DNA of 64,000 nucleotides from Schistocephalus solidus (lineage: Eukaryota > Platyhelminthes > Cestoda > Diphyllobothriidea > Diphyllobothriidae), in assembly GCA_017591395.1 (NCBI GenBank), contig WEDG01002931.1:1-64000 (forward strand), in the 5' to 3' direction. Both the position numbers and the translations under genes were made by a program. Shown piece by piece: positions 1 to 34,967 of the stretch. The notes under the pieces are model-generated. The model was not told where the DNA came from, ran no database searches, and saw only the letters and a program-made list of their open reading frames with translations. Position 1 is the stretch's first letter. Each line of letters opens with the position of its first letter.

Positions 1-1297
1 TCTTCTATTCACACACTGCTTTATATTGTTGTTGCATATCAGATGGACTTTGCTCCTCAACTGTCGTTCCTCAGAAAGAAAAGAAAGCAAAAAATCAACG
101 ATCATCGCCAAGAAGATGTTAACTACAAATTCTCACGTCCGTTTTCCTATGCAAACACCTCAACTTATACCTATCACGATCGTCTACCGTCATGAAACAG
201 GATACCGATATGGAGCATGACCTCATGTTTAATAAACAATATACAAAACTGCATAACCGCACTTTGGACACTGGCCTGCTAAAAGAGGGTTAATTGGGAT
301 ATAAGACATAACTGAATCTCAAGTATTTAACAATGTATCATTTTTCATGAAAATTAACTCCGGCAGTCATAAAAGCCTTAATAAAGGCATTTGATTACCT
401 CTCACATTAGCAAAAGTTTCAATTGGGCTCGAATTTCTGAGCAATCATACTCGGCATGCAAGACTCCTAGTTGCTTAATGCACTCCATTTTACCAACTTT
501 AAAAGTTATTTATTTATTCAGCTCATCTAAGGCCAAAGCACGAGGCTGAAAGGATCACTTTATAGGCAAATAAAATCACTTTTAGGGCAAAATAGCTTAC
601 TTGACTGGTGAAACAAGCACATGAACGCGTTATATTATGTCTGCAATAATCATTTAGCATTTTAAATTTCAAGGAGGCGTTACCTCGCATATCCTCCTTC
701 CTCTACCTCCACAACACTGCACCGCATAATGAAGGGGCCTTGCGATGGCAGGGCTTAACTTGATATCCTATGGCTGAACATTTTTACAGATTCCAGTAGA
801 TAATAACAGCATACGCCCAGGTTAAGGATTCCAAGAGGAATCCTTCAGTGGTTGGTTGATGATAGATGCAATAAGAACAGAGAAAACTTTGCCATTTTCT
901 TCATTTTCCAAAGCCTCGTTTATATATTCAGCTAAATGTTAAGGTCTAAATTTCTATATTTCTGCAAGTGCTTTACTGATAAGCTTGGCCTTAATTTCTC
1001 AAAATGCATTGCAGAATGTTACAATACTCTTCCTAATTCAGTATATTTCGTTTTTCGAAGATGTAAGCCCTATTAAATTTGTGGACGGGATGACTTAAGA
1101 CAACCTGGCTTCATTTTCCTCTCTGCATACAGTTCCTAGACCAATATGTAGTGTTGGAAATCAAACCTGACCAGATAATCACAGGAGGGCCTTCTTTTAT
1201 TCGGAATCAGTATCTTCGAAGTATAATATTGACCTGATGCAGCAATAACTTATAGTTTACTATTAATCGCCCGCAAAGTACGATAACATTAGGTCAG

Positions 1298-24527
<23,230 letters not shown>

Positions 24528-26189
24528 ACTCAGCCCTCCACCCGAGTGCCCCATCACCGTCCTGTACCTCTCACCCAGACCTATGCTCTATTTTTTTCAT
24601 ACCTTAAATTGTTCTGATCGCTTATTCACGGGTAGACCTGTCTTCTTATTGCTGGCCCGGCGTTTTTGACGAATCGCCATTCAGAGCTGTTAGTCGCCTG
24701 TGTTTCCCGCTCCCCAAGTCCGACCTTCATCGCCCCCAGTCCACACCCCCCCCCATTCTGTCTTTGAAAGTGGTCTCCTACTTCACTTGCCGGCAAGTCT
24801 ACCCCCCCTCCCCTAGACCGTCGTAGTCTTTTACACTTCTTTTCGGTGTTTACTGTCTTATCCATTCACTTTCTGTCAATTCTGATTCCGTAATTTATCA
24901 ACAAGGTCTGTGACCGATGGCTGCAGCAACCAAGTCTCTGTTAACCGGCTGCTGTGTCGAGACATGATGCTGGGATTATAATGGAGTAGTTGGTCTTCCC
25001 TGCGACAGCCGTCATCCATTCCTTCCCCCCCCCGCCAGGTTTTCCCGCATATTGAGTTCGCAAACTGCCTTTCCTCTGTGAGTTTCGCTACTTATACCAT
25101 CAACATCATGCTACTAGTAATCATCAGTGTCATTACGGGCACTTAAAAGCCTCCTCTTGGATCTAGCTCTCCAGCACCGAATTCTCTCACGTACTGTCGC
25201 CACTCCCAACCTTTGTATGTCGGTATGGAGTTTTCTCTGGTTTTTTTTTCCACGTCAATCTGCAACCTTCACCCGACGCCACCCCTCCCACAACTGCAAG
25301 CACCCACACTTACGTTAACGCCGACCTGACTTTCTATGTTTCCAAGGTATATATTTTATATTTTTAGTTGTGCTCTTTTCTCTTGTGTATGAATACATTT
25401 GAATTTCGAGTAATTCAGTATCAAAGGTCGCGGTTTCTTTTACGCACTTGAGGGAACTTCCTTTGTGCAAACCTTGGGCCTGCAGATGTGAGATGTCTCT
25501 GGCTGACTATGCTCACAGTCGCACGATTTAACAGTTGTGTGATTTGCTCGAGATTTTAGGAGAAGCATGTCTCTGCATCTGTGGCACAAAGCTAGATCCG
25601 TCTCTGTTAAAGTGGTTTTGATACCGCCGAGAATTGGTGACACTAATTGCAAACAATTTGCTGAGGAACATCTAATTTGATACGGTCACTAATCGGGAGC
25701 AGTATCCAACTGAAATCGTTTACCTACTGTGGCGCACAAGGCGTGCAGTAATTCACGCACTACTCTTTACACAGATTTTGAGGCTTTGCCTCTGTAGAGA
25801 CAATTGTATTTTTATGGAAGCAGTACCCTATATGACGAATTTTGGGTTGTCCATAATTTTGACCTAAAGTCGATTGCTTCAGGCAGCAAGAAAGTTGACT
25901 ACACGAGCCTGCCGGGTTGTCTTCTCTTGCATCTCGTTCGCGTGCCGCATGCCCAGCAGAATGCAGGTTCACCATTGCTAAATCGGCAGGTTTCGAATCC
26001 ACTGTTGTCTTTTTTCTCAGTGTATTGCGTCCAGAATTGCCGGAATTTTTGTTTGAAGGAACACGCGCCGGTTACTTGCGAACGGAAAACCGGCCACAAT
26101 ACCCCTCTAAGCGATAAAATAGTTTCCATATCGGAACCGAATGACAACAGAATTGGTGGATTCCATACGTTGCAGTAGGCTGGGCGGGT
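24528..26189. other. PAK 3' UTR / intergenic, unassigned
   Basis: Pyrimidine-rich DNA with several C runs (24748, 25027) after the PAK stop, then ordinary sequence. Frames up to 124 codons near 25804-26200 overlap on both strands and show no domain. The PAK 3' end cannot be placed exactly. Confidence 0.5.
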
Positions 26190-26337
26190 AACTTGACCCA
26201 ACTGTGATTAAACTCACGGCTCTCGGTGGGTCCTCCTAGCTCACTTGGCTAGAGCGTTGGCTGTACTAAAACCTTCCCCTTGCTGGCGTGGGTTCGAATT
26301 CCACCGAGACCGCCGAGTTTTTAACAAGTGGGTCAAA
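26190..26337 (+). repeat. SINE-A copy
   Basis: Starts AACTTGACCCAACTGTGATT, then a tRNA-like core with CTAGCTCACTTGGCTAGAGCG (A box region) and GGGTTCGAATTCCACC (B box), and the tail GAGTTTTTAACAAGTGGG. It is colinear with the 23.7 kb copy from the TGACCCAA segment onward. Confidence 0.8.
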
Positions 26338-27363
26338 GGAATTATTCAAATCTGCCAAAATCCTCTACTAAATACCAAAGACTCCTCACAGTAGAGGTAG
26401 GATGTCGGCGGAACTGTTTTTCATGTTAGACATCACTGTTTCGGGTTTATTCAGCCAATGGGCTTCTGGAAGCCAGTAGATATGCGTACCCTTATTTCCC
26501 TACTGTTAACAGTGTTGCAGTAGATTTACTACCGCATGGAATTTTAACCAAAATTCTAGAATGTGTTTTCGATTCGAAAAGGTTACCTAAGCCTGCTTGA
26601 AATATTAATTATTGTGCACCATAATGTCAAGATCTTTCAGTCACGTCAAGATGTCAGCTTTAAAACTCGTTTCTTTCCAGCCGCTCGCAAAGACCACGCT
26701 GTATAACCGGACTACCTAAGTAGTAGGAGAATTGGCTGCCAACTTAAGACTAGAAACAGCATCTTGGTGCATGTCTTCTATAAAATATCTCTGAATTTAT
26801 AAGAGCATCGAACATTTACGGAGAAGATTCATACTTGTTATCTAGTCGTTTTTTTACAGAATATAGTCTTTGCAAGCGGTGGGAAAGAATCTCGTTGAGA
26901 AGTCAGCATCCTGCCATGACCCTACGTAACGCTACGTGAATAATATTTTCTAATCCAAAGCATATTTGAGAATTTCACGCATTAGTAAATCTTCTGAATA
27001 AAGGAATCAAGTACAACGGGAAAATATGCAGTCAAACCCTGACAATTCGCCCGCGTATAGAGATCGTAGGTCATATTGGTATTGTGGCATCCAGTAAAGT
27101 CACACTGCCACCCGGCACTGTCTTGGTGCCCTTATATGATTTGCTGGATTGAGAACACTTTCCAATCCTGGAACTGCGGGATACCGCCCCTCTCTCAAGT
27201 TACCATGCGCGGACGCTGTGTGACAAGCCACCAGCGACCCGGCAGTCGTAGGTTTATGGTCTGCGAGGTCCGGTGGGGCTTTCAGGCGACCAGTACCATC
27301 AAAATGAACAATTCCCTGCTAAAGTACAGAACCCTTGCTGCATTTTACGGCGCAGATTATTTT
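26338..27363. other. Unassigned intergenic stretch
   Basis: AT-rich up to about 27.0 kb, then more balanced. No repeat family or coding region recognised; the 97-codon frame at 27076-27369 has no identifiable motif. Confidence 0.4.
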
Positions 27364-27760
27364 CGTTGATGAACGCTCAAAGATAGTTAACGGGACTCCT
27401 TAGCCCCGCTGTGTCTTGAGGCTCATTCTCGAACCCCACCAGCAGCTGCACAGCGGCTAGTAGAAGAATAGGCAGATGAATATTTCTGGCAAAGACTAGG
27501 GAGACTGGAATGGCCATTTCTGGCTTATTAACCGTCGTCAGCCAGTCGTACCCCACCCCAGGTGGTGCAGTACCCGAGGATCGAGCACGCGACCCGTTGA
27601 TCAGAAGTCCAACGCTCTAACCATTGAGCCACGGGCTCGTTGTATTGCCGGTTTATATAGTGAATATTGACTTGCATTCGTTGATGAACGCTCACCGATG
27701 GTTAACGGCACTCACTCGCCCCGCTAGCAGCTGCGCAGTGGCTAGTAGTAATAGAGGCCG
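27364..27760 (-). repeat. SINE-B tandem unit (full copy plus start of next unit)
   Basis: The segment GTTGATGAACGCTCA followed by GTTAACGG occurs at 27364 and again at 27680, about 315 bases apart, with a complete minus-strand SINE-B between. The tRNA-like head has GTGGCTCAATGGTTAGAGCG and an anticodon-arm-like TTGGACTTCTGATCAA resembling tRNA-Arg(TCT); the tail is GGCCATTCCAGTCTCCCTAG. This arrangement indicates a head-to-tail dimer. Confidence 0.75.
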
Positions 27761-27799
27761 ATTAAAAATGATGACAGCCGTTATGGCTGTTTAATAACG

Positions 27800-28012
27800 G
27801 CTTATGAGCCAGAAATGGCCATTCCAGTCTCCCTTTTTGTCGGTATTGTTAATCTGTTTCAGGTACTAGAAAGTCGAGTCCAACTTACAATGTCTCAATG
27901 GTTGGGGCTTTGGGTTTCTGATAACCAGGTCGCGGATTCGATCCGCGGGTTAGGCACCAGCTGGGTTTGGGTATGACTGTCTGATGAGGACTAATCAGTC
28001 TCCGCGCCTTTA
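27800..28012 (+). repeat. SINE-B fragments (tail piece, then head piece)
   Basis: 27800-27850 carries the tail GGCCATTCCAGTCTCCCTTT in plus orientation. 27890-28010 carries a tRNA-like head: TCTCAATGGTTGGGGC and GCGGATTCGATCCGC, followed by CTGGGTTTGGGTATGACTG. They are two pieces of SINE-B copies of the same polarity. Confidence 0.65.
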
Positions 28013-28534
28013 CTCTGAGATACAGGGCAAAATGTCGAAATTTATGCAATACTGATAAGCATTCACAAACAGGCACAGTGAATTTACTAAAGCTTTTTAC
28101 TAATAATGAACAACTTGAAGCGAATTGAAAACATAAAATTAATATTACATTGGTTAGAAATACCAACGTTTTTGCAGAAAATCGGCAGCTTCCGAAAACG
28201 TTGAAAACCGCTTTTAAAGGATTAAATTTAAATTTAGGATGTATAGAAAACCTACGAATGAAACACCCAAATGCATACATCAGCACAAGTAAAATGGGGT
28301 TTGAAAATACTCCTTTTGTGAAGTTTGCACTTAAATGTCCTTCAAGAGTAAGTACAACGTCTATTATGGCCCCTGGCAAGCACCTTACAATTTTAGCATG
28401 CATTCCAACAGGGTTTCGCGAGAATTGGCTGTAGGCTTCTTTCGTTATTCCATTGTCTAAGATGCGGTTCACTAATTCCTGCCAACTTACAGAACCCTTG
28501 CTGATTTTTATTGCGAAGAAACTTATTCAGATTA

Positions 28535-28740
28535 TGATAACCGGCAAAGACAAGGGAGACTGGAATGGCCATTTCTGGTTCCTTACCGTCATCAACCAGC
28601 CATACCCAACCCCAGCTGGTGTACCACCCGAGACTCGAACCCTCGACCTGTTGATCAGAAGTCCAAACTCTAACAAGTGAGCCACGGGTTAGATATCTTG
28701 CCGGTTTAGATCGGGGATATTGACAGTCGTTAATGCAAGC
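28535..28740 (-). repeat. SINE-B copy
   Basis: On the plus strand: GACAAGGGAGACTGGAATGG, CAGCCATACCCAACCCCAGC, GACTCGAACCCTCGACC and CCGGTTTAGATCGGGGATAT. This is the conserved order of tail, middle, B box and head region on the minus strand. Confidence 0.78.
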
Positions 28741-29515
28741 TGACCCTTGGCCACTTCAATGCCGCCTTTCTTTGCCGGTAATCATAATCTGCCTATGGTA
28801 TTAGCCGCTGTGCGGATGCTGGCGGCGCTCGAGAGTGAGCCCAAGGCAGAATGGAACGAGTGAGTTTCGGTTAGCAATCGGTGAGTTTTCCTTACCGGAG
28901 GAAAATATTATTCGCTCGAAGTTACTCTGAAATATTTGTCTCATCCCACCAGTTTCATCATGTTCCGTAGTGTCTGCATCGAGGTTTGCGTGGATAGTGG
29001 AGTTAGCGCAATCTATGTCGATGAATAGGTTGAGTTTATTGTTCCGGGTAGACAAAAAACATTGAGCAATAGCAGTGCTAACTGGTCACCTTACAAGTAA
29101 GTTGACTGTGCGGCAAGACCTCACGCCATCTTCTGACTGCTATGCACAACAAACAGAAGGTTCCAGAGCTAACCCGGAGATGCGACGTTGGGAGGGTCAC
29201 CGGTCAGCCTGTGGCAGCATATTTTCTCCTTTTACTGGGCTCAGCACCGACTGATTGTCTAATTCTCCTTCTTCCTCGATTGGGTCTGGAGTAATTTCAT
29301 GGACCTGAAACGCACTATTTCAGTTTTCGATTAAGCTAAAAGTAAATTAATGACATGCTTCAAAATTGTTTCTCTCTATCCTATTCCTCCGCTTCCTTAC
29401 CTCACAATTTGTGACTTCCCCCTATGAAGCATCCATCTTATGTTCTACCTGACTGGTCCGAGGAGTTATGCCCATCCGCTGCTGTCATATATGACGCAAC
29501 TGCAAACTGTTCACC
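28741..29515. other. Unassigned intergenic stretch
   Basis: No coding region or known repeat recognised between the SINE-B copy and the R1 repeat. The 84-codon minus frame at 28801-29055 shows no motif. Confidence 0.4.
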
Positions 29516-29517
29516 AT

Positions 29518-30042
29518 ACCGACAGTTCGACCATCGTAATCCGACGATGGCCACTGTGTGCTCCACATAAGCGTGGTGCAGGGACGGTAACTTGCGCGTG
29601 GATTAGTTTTAAGTGATAGTAGCCTTGCGCTGCAGCTACTGCACTCTCTCCTTCTCCACCACCTCAGCCCAGTGTCATGACAGAGTCAAAAAGACCAGAG
29701 GCGGGAGAGGCCACAGGTGGCTGGCGCGGCCGGAGCCGCCCCTGGGCGTGGCACTACACCTGGCTCGGATCCCACGGAGTGGGAGTTCCATAAAGGCCAC
29801 ATTAAGAAGGAGCCATTGCAGCCTGACTCAGTCCGCCAGTCAGCTACTCCACACAAAACACACATTGGGCTGACCACACGGTCCGTGTTATCCCATCAGT
29901 TGGCAACGGCTTTTAGTGCACCTTGAGAGTTTCAAACGCGTCATGTTGTTTATAGTGAGGAAAATGCGCTGAACCGTTGACCTAACTCTCTCCCTTGCCG
30001 TCCGAGCCGGTCATTTGTCTTTTATGGGATTGGGCGCATTGG
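29518..30042 (+). repeat. Interspersed repeat R1, copy 1
   Basis: About 500 bases closely matching 34968-35540. Shared landmarks in order: GACAGTTCGACCATCG, TTAGTTTTAAGTGATAGTAG, CTGGCTCGGATCCCACGGAG, GGCCACATTAAGAAGGAGCC, CACACAAAACACACATTGGG, GTTTATAGTGAGGAAAATGC, GAGCCGGTCA. No coding capacity is conserved between copies, apart from a shared minus-strand frame reading LLDSVLTPG. Family unknown to me. Confidence 0.8.
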
Positions 30043-30200
30043 CTTTGTGTATGAATCTGATTGGAAAGCTAAGATATCGAATAATCTTAAATGTTTAGAG
30101 CCCTTACATCCTTAAATGCACAAAAGATCAAATTTCAAGCAGGAAATGCTGGAAGAAGAGAGACTGCCAGAGAACGAATAAACAAGCGGCAGAGGTATTC

Positions 30201-30322
30201 GTTTGACCCACTTGTGAAAACCTCGGTGGCCTCGGTGGGATTTGAACCCACGCCAGCAAGGGTAAGGCTTTTGTACAGCCAACGCTCTATCCAACTGAGC
30301 TACGAGGCCCCACCGGGAACCG
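30201..30322 (-). repeat. SINE-A copy, best tRNA-like fold
   Basis: The minus strand shows a 7-bp acceptor stem (GGCCTCG with CGAGGCC), D arm GCTC/GAGC, A box TAGCTCAGTTGG, a GGCT/AGCC stem around GTACAAA, a long variable-like segment and T arm GTGGG/CCCAC with B box GGTTCAAATCC. The same tail ACTTGTGAAAACCTCGG follows. It belongs to a repeat family, so it is a tRNA-derived SINE rather than a housekeeping tRNA. It sits directly downstream of the SPT6 fragment in the same orientation. Confidence 0.8.
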
Positions 30323-30399
30323 TGTAGGTCCGGAGGGTTCGGATCTGACATGTAGGCAGTGAGAGAGATCGAAGCATTTTCGAAGGTCGTTCAGATGTT

Positions 30400-30712
30400 T
30401 ACGAGCGTGGCGAGGCCCTACGAACTTGCCTTTGAAAAATTTCTTCCAAAGCAGCTGGGGGTTATTGTCGTCGGGGTCGTCGTATTCCATGGCATCCTCT
30501 GCCATCTATTTGGCCAGTGATAGCTTTCCGGGTGCACACGCGTGGAATCAAGAATCGCAATGTTGTCGCCTCCGAGGTCACGGGCCATCGCAGAATCAAT
30601 CTTAATGAAACCGGTGCAGTTGATCGCCACATGTGTTCTTACCAGAATTCAGGTGAGCTGCGCCCGATTCATCAGGTAAAGCTTATTCCGCTTCAAAATC
30701 TTTAGCTCTTTA
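30400..30712 (-). pseudogene. SPT6: SPT6 (SUPT6H) fragment, disrupted
   Basis: SPT6 is a histone chaperone and RNA polymerase II elongation factor. The minus strand reads ELKILKRNKLYLMNRAQL, then after a TGA codon VAINCTGFIKIDS and ILDSTRVHPESYHW, then in the next frame MAEDAMEYDDPDDNNP, then in a third frame AALEEIF. These match, in order and spacing, the SPT6 core region I know as LLKILKQNN..SRTQL..NCAGFLKID..LDGSRVHPE.YEWARKMAVDALEYDE..NP..ALEEI. One in-frame stop and at least two single-base losses (one in a C run) break it. It is either one exon of a neighbouring gene carrying assembly indels or a truncated pseudogene. No other SPT6 part is visible nearby. Confidence 0.75.
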
Positions 30713-30719
30713 TATACGC

Positions 30720-33700
30720 TTTATATACTGTTCGTTGTAGCTATCCACACAGGTGCACACAACGACGCTTTGTGACCTTTGTTCAATCTGGTATCCATCA
30801 CGGGCATTATTACTGAAAATGGTATTGTCTGAATAAGTTCTGGACTCCTTCCTCTCAATAACCGAGATTCGGATTATCCAACACGCGATTTCGGTCCCGC
30901 TGTAGAAGTAATCAAATTTCATCAGTCCGGTGAAGTTGTGGTGTAAATCAGGTTCGGTTTTGGAGATTCTCTCTGCTTATTGGTTTCTCCCTCTGGTCCC
31001 AAAATGCAGGAGTTAAAAAAAAATCATCCGTGGAACTTCAAACGGATTTTAACCACGAATTTCGCTCGTTACTTAGCTCTTGGCCGATAGTCAAAATGTG
31101 TCTGGGCCTCCAAATCGACTGCAATACGCTGCTCCTACATTTGACTGCCACGACGAGAAAATTTAGCGATCTACTAATTTCTACTATGTGGATTTGGCAT
31201 AGGCGAGAATTGATTTGTTGTGTGCTCTCAGTACGGCAGGAAATCAGGCTTGCAGGTAGGTATAACCTGTTGCGAAGTTTGCTCCTAAGTCCTTAAAAAC
31301 CCGTTTTTTATGAAAGGGCTTATCGTTCAGCCTAGGCTGATGTACACGTTACCCAAAAACACAAATTAGTTATAATATTCCTGTGCCGATTTGGTTTTAT
31401 TAACTTAATTATAGCTACCATAACAACTCTACAATATGAAAGATCTAAAGTCATACTGTTTGTAATTATATGCGTTCGGCGTAATCACCATCATCTGCGA
31501 GCTTAGTTTGATGAGGTATCCGTTGCTAGTCTCTACCTTATCGAAGAAACAGGCTTTTGGTGGATGCACAACCGTGTCACCATGACCCAGAATAAACTAG
31601 TCGTTTGCGGAGCGCCAAGTGAACGCGGAGGAAAATTTTTCAGCTCATCGGTACACTTGGCTTTGAAGATGCCATGCAAAGCGTCTGCTTACAGAAGCCG
31701 AAATATGCGAGTCATCACGCAAGACAATTTTTAAATTGATTGAAAATCATCGTAGTAAAGAAAAATTGCGAGCCTTAAAATAGCACCTCATTACATAAGA
31801 AATATTCGAATTCTCTGTTTACATAATTTGAACTGTGTTTAAATTTTCAAACAACATTTATATTCACTGCATATGCGTATGAACCACGTTCAACGGAGGT
31901 TGAGGATGTGGCTTCTTCAGAAAAGTACAGTTACGATCAGGCTGTGTTTTTTGCATAATAACTGCGCTTAAAATGTTTGAATGCTCACTTATTTGAAGAT
32001 AAGGGTAGCAACGCAGTTGGAGAACATAAGACACTAAGCTGGCACACAGAGCTAACGATCGAGAATGCGTTGTTATAGTTTTTGATTTTACAATTGCAGT
32101 TTCCAGGATCGAGACTTTTGCGGAACCCAAAACCCAGCAAACAATTTATGGCGAACCGAGTCCTTCCAACTCAGAAGCGTATGGCGGTCCTCAACCGTGT
32201 TTCCGCAAGCAAAATGCATGTATGTATGTATTTGAGGGTTATGGCGTAACCCTTGATGACCCCATTCATGTGCAGTCGAAATTATAAACGCCATTATATA
32301 CAGACAGCATAAAATATAGTCACGTGCATGGTTTACGGAAATATTTTACATGAAGTGTGTAACGGTGCGATACATTTAACTTAAAAGAATGAAGTACAGT
32401 TCCTGGCTGGCCGGAGCTAGTCCTACCGCGAGAGTTGTCGGTACTGATACTGGAGTTGATGCACGCATCAAACCTTTTTTAACTTTCATGTTTGCTACAG
32501 TGTGGCGCGTTATTACCTCATTTCAATTTTATGGTCTGGCGTGCCAATTCTTCAAAAATGATGTTGCTTTTCCCATGAATTTCAGGCAGACACTCGTACA
32601 AGGCCCCATTATCGCTCGCGTCCAGAGAATTCCTTTTTTGATGGAACTGGAGCTTCTACAGCGTTACCAGTCATTGCAAAATCTCCTGCATGTTCATCAA
32701 GTTGTATAATTTCACCTTTTTTTCCACAGCTGGGATAGCAATCACATTGCCATTTACCAACTGCTAACATTTCGCTTTTGTAAAAAAAAACCTGCTGCGT
32801 ACGTGGTTTCAAACCTCAACGCACTAATCGATATTCCCTTGCAACCGGTGCTTATGCTGAGTGCAGATCAGCTACCACAGTGGCGTTTTTCAACACCAAG
32901 GTTAAGTAGAAGACGGACTGCCGTAGTTATACCGATATACGAAAACGCCTCAAGGAAAGGTTTGCATTTTTATCGCGTTTTTACATCCTTTATTTTGGGA
33001 GAGTAACTTAAAAATATTCAACCTTCACGACGGGAATTTATTCCACTGTATACCCATAACCTCTCAACAGTTCAACTAATCGGGAAGCGCTAATGTGGTT
33101 ATGTAAACCTGCACACTGCATTCTCTTGCAGATGCGTATTAGTCCCAGTCAGACGACGGCCTTTTAAAGTAATTATTGTGCATTTCTATGTCCTGGTGTT
33201 TGATACGAAATACCGTAATAACCATCATCCAAGCTACTGGTTCAAGGTGACTTATGTATCGTAGACAACCATTTTCCGCTTAATAGTGCAATTACGTGAC
33301 CAATAAGATGCATAAACACATGTGTGCTTTAAAGTAATGGCATCGCTTGTGGACTACAACATCGACATGATTAGAAGCCATAGTTTTACCTATTAATCAC
33401 TGTACTGCCGAATTGGTACCACGCTAAACTGGTGTTTTATATAAGTTTTATAGCTCTTTCTAAAAAAATTTGGCCAAAGGCTGCAGGCACCTTAAAATAT
33501 TTACCAAAAATCTCCATTAGGATATTTAATTGAGCCTGAAGTCGCTGCCATGACCGTGGCTTATGAGAGCGAACACGAATGCTACGAAGGTTCACTCCTC
33601 GAATATTAAATTATACCGTTTTCAGAGTCGCTCTCATTCTGTTTTGTAAAAAGAAATTACTTTCAGTCATTCTATCTAAATTAGTATTGAAGGAGATTTG

Positions 33701-34360
33701 TTCAGTAGAATGAGGGCCTGTTTGGATGAAATCACGATAAAATATTGATTTAAAGGGACATGGCAAGGAAAATTACATTAAAAGATACAAGAATTCATTT
33801 TTTTAATAAACTGGAGGAATCAATATGTGGACATAATAAGAACAACACGAACTTTCTAGCACCAGTATAACGCTAGAGTGATGGGTGAGGAAAAAAATAT
33901 GTAAAAGTCGAACAAATAACATTATTCAGCTAAGAGGGACTGAACATGAAGGGCCTGTGACAGATAAGATAAGAGATGATATTTAATTAGGATTTTGGTT
34001 GAATGAAGTAGAAGCAGAAGAAATGCGTGATAACATTTTTGGTAACAAGATGACAAAACAAATTCTGGGGATTTTGCAGACGTGGTGAATGCGCTATCGT
34101 ACGGGTTGAGGGAGCCAGACTTGAAACATTTGACTAACTGCAGTCCCATTGGCATATGTTCCCTCTAAACCAAGACTAGAGGGCCTAGGATCAGCGATGG
34201 GAAAATAAGAAATGCGGGATATCATTCTATCCCGGAGGAAAATGTATTATTCATGGTGAAGGGCAAATCTTAACGTTCAAGGAAGGTTAAATTGATGTCT
34301 ATGAAGGCGAGAGATCATGGGGCTGAAAAGCAACTGGCACGGCAAGAAGCATCTGGGATC
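30720..34360. other. Unassigned AT-rich intergenic region
   Basis: About 3.6 kb with only short frames. Frames at 31864-32294 (minus) and 32389-33006 (plus) show no recognisable domain, and a TGTATGTATGTAT microsatellite lies at 32219. I see no gene. Confidence 0.4.
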
Positions 34361-34369
34361 GTTTACCGG

Positions 34370-34665
34370 GTCTGGTGCCGTTTTGGCTAAATAAACTATG
34401 CTGGAGTAACTGGAAAACTAATCTGGTCCGGATGGCTGAGCACACAGCTGTAGAGAGGAGGAACGAAGCCAGCTCCGAATTCACGGATAATTCGACGGGA
34501 AACAGCTTTGCATTCAAGTTTGATGAAACCGAAATTCTTCGAGAGGTGACATCCGCGGGATTCACGAACTCCTCAAGTCGTAATTTTCCGGTCCACAGTT
34601 AACTAACAAGCGCAACGACCTGCCTGGTCCATATTCGTTGCTGAAAATTTTCTGGGTGAAGTAGT
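34370..34665 (+). mobile_element. Penelope-like element C-terminal (GIY-YIG) fragment
   Basis: One plus frame gives NYAGVTGKL. After a one-base shift comes TNLVRMAEHTAVERRNEASS, then STGNSFAFKFDETEIL. A further shift gives LTNKRNDLPGPYSLLK, ending at TAG near 34664. This follows the C-terminal endonuclease region of Penelope-like retroelements (YxGxTG, RIxEH, RR, tGhxFdFdexeIL, NDLPxPYxxLR). No RT domain is adjacent, so it is a 5'-truncated dead copy. Its orientation is opposite to the downstream LINE. Confidence 0.7.
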
Positions 34666-34967
34666 TAGCCACGCGGAGAACGCGTGGATGACCACTGTTC
34701 CTAATGCCAGTCTCGGTGAGTCAAATTGTCCAAAAACACATGGATGACAATACCCGGCAATTGGCAACTCGATCGCGAACCATTATCGCCCCAAATGCAA
34801 CCACCTGTGAGGATCACAAAGGCCGATAATTTTGAAAGGCACACAGGCGTATAGCAAATGCATGCTGAAACAACTGGCCAGTCAGACAATTGTCCCAACA
34901 CACGCAAATATCTGTGATGCATTTGGGAGCTGTCAATAGAGATAGGCATATCATGGAAAAGCGACAA

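Noticed and set aside
27885..28472. 195-codon minus-strand frame as a gene
   Set aside because: Its C-terminal part is a translation of a SINE-B head and the rest shows no domain or composition typical of coding exons here.
30201..30322. An intact tRNA gene on the minus strand
   Set aside because: The same unit with the same tail is repeated at 23.7 and 26.2 kb, the anticodon stem is imperfect and the variable region is odd; it is better explained as a SINE.
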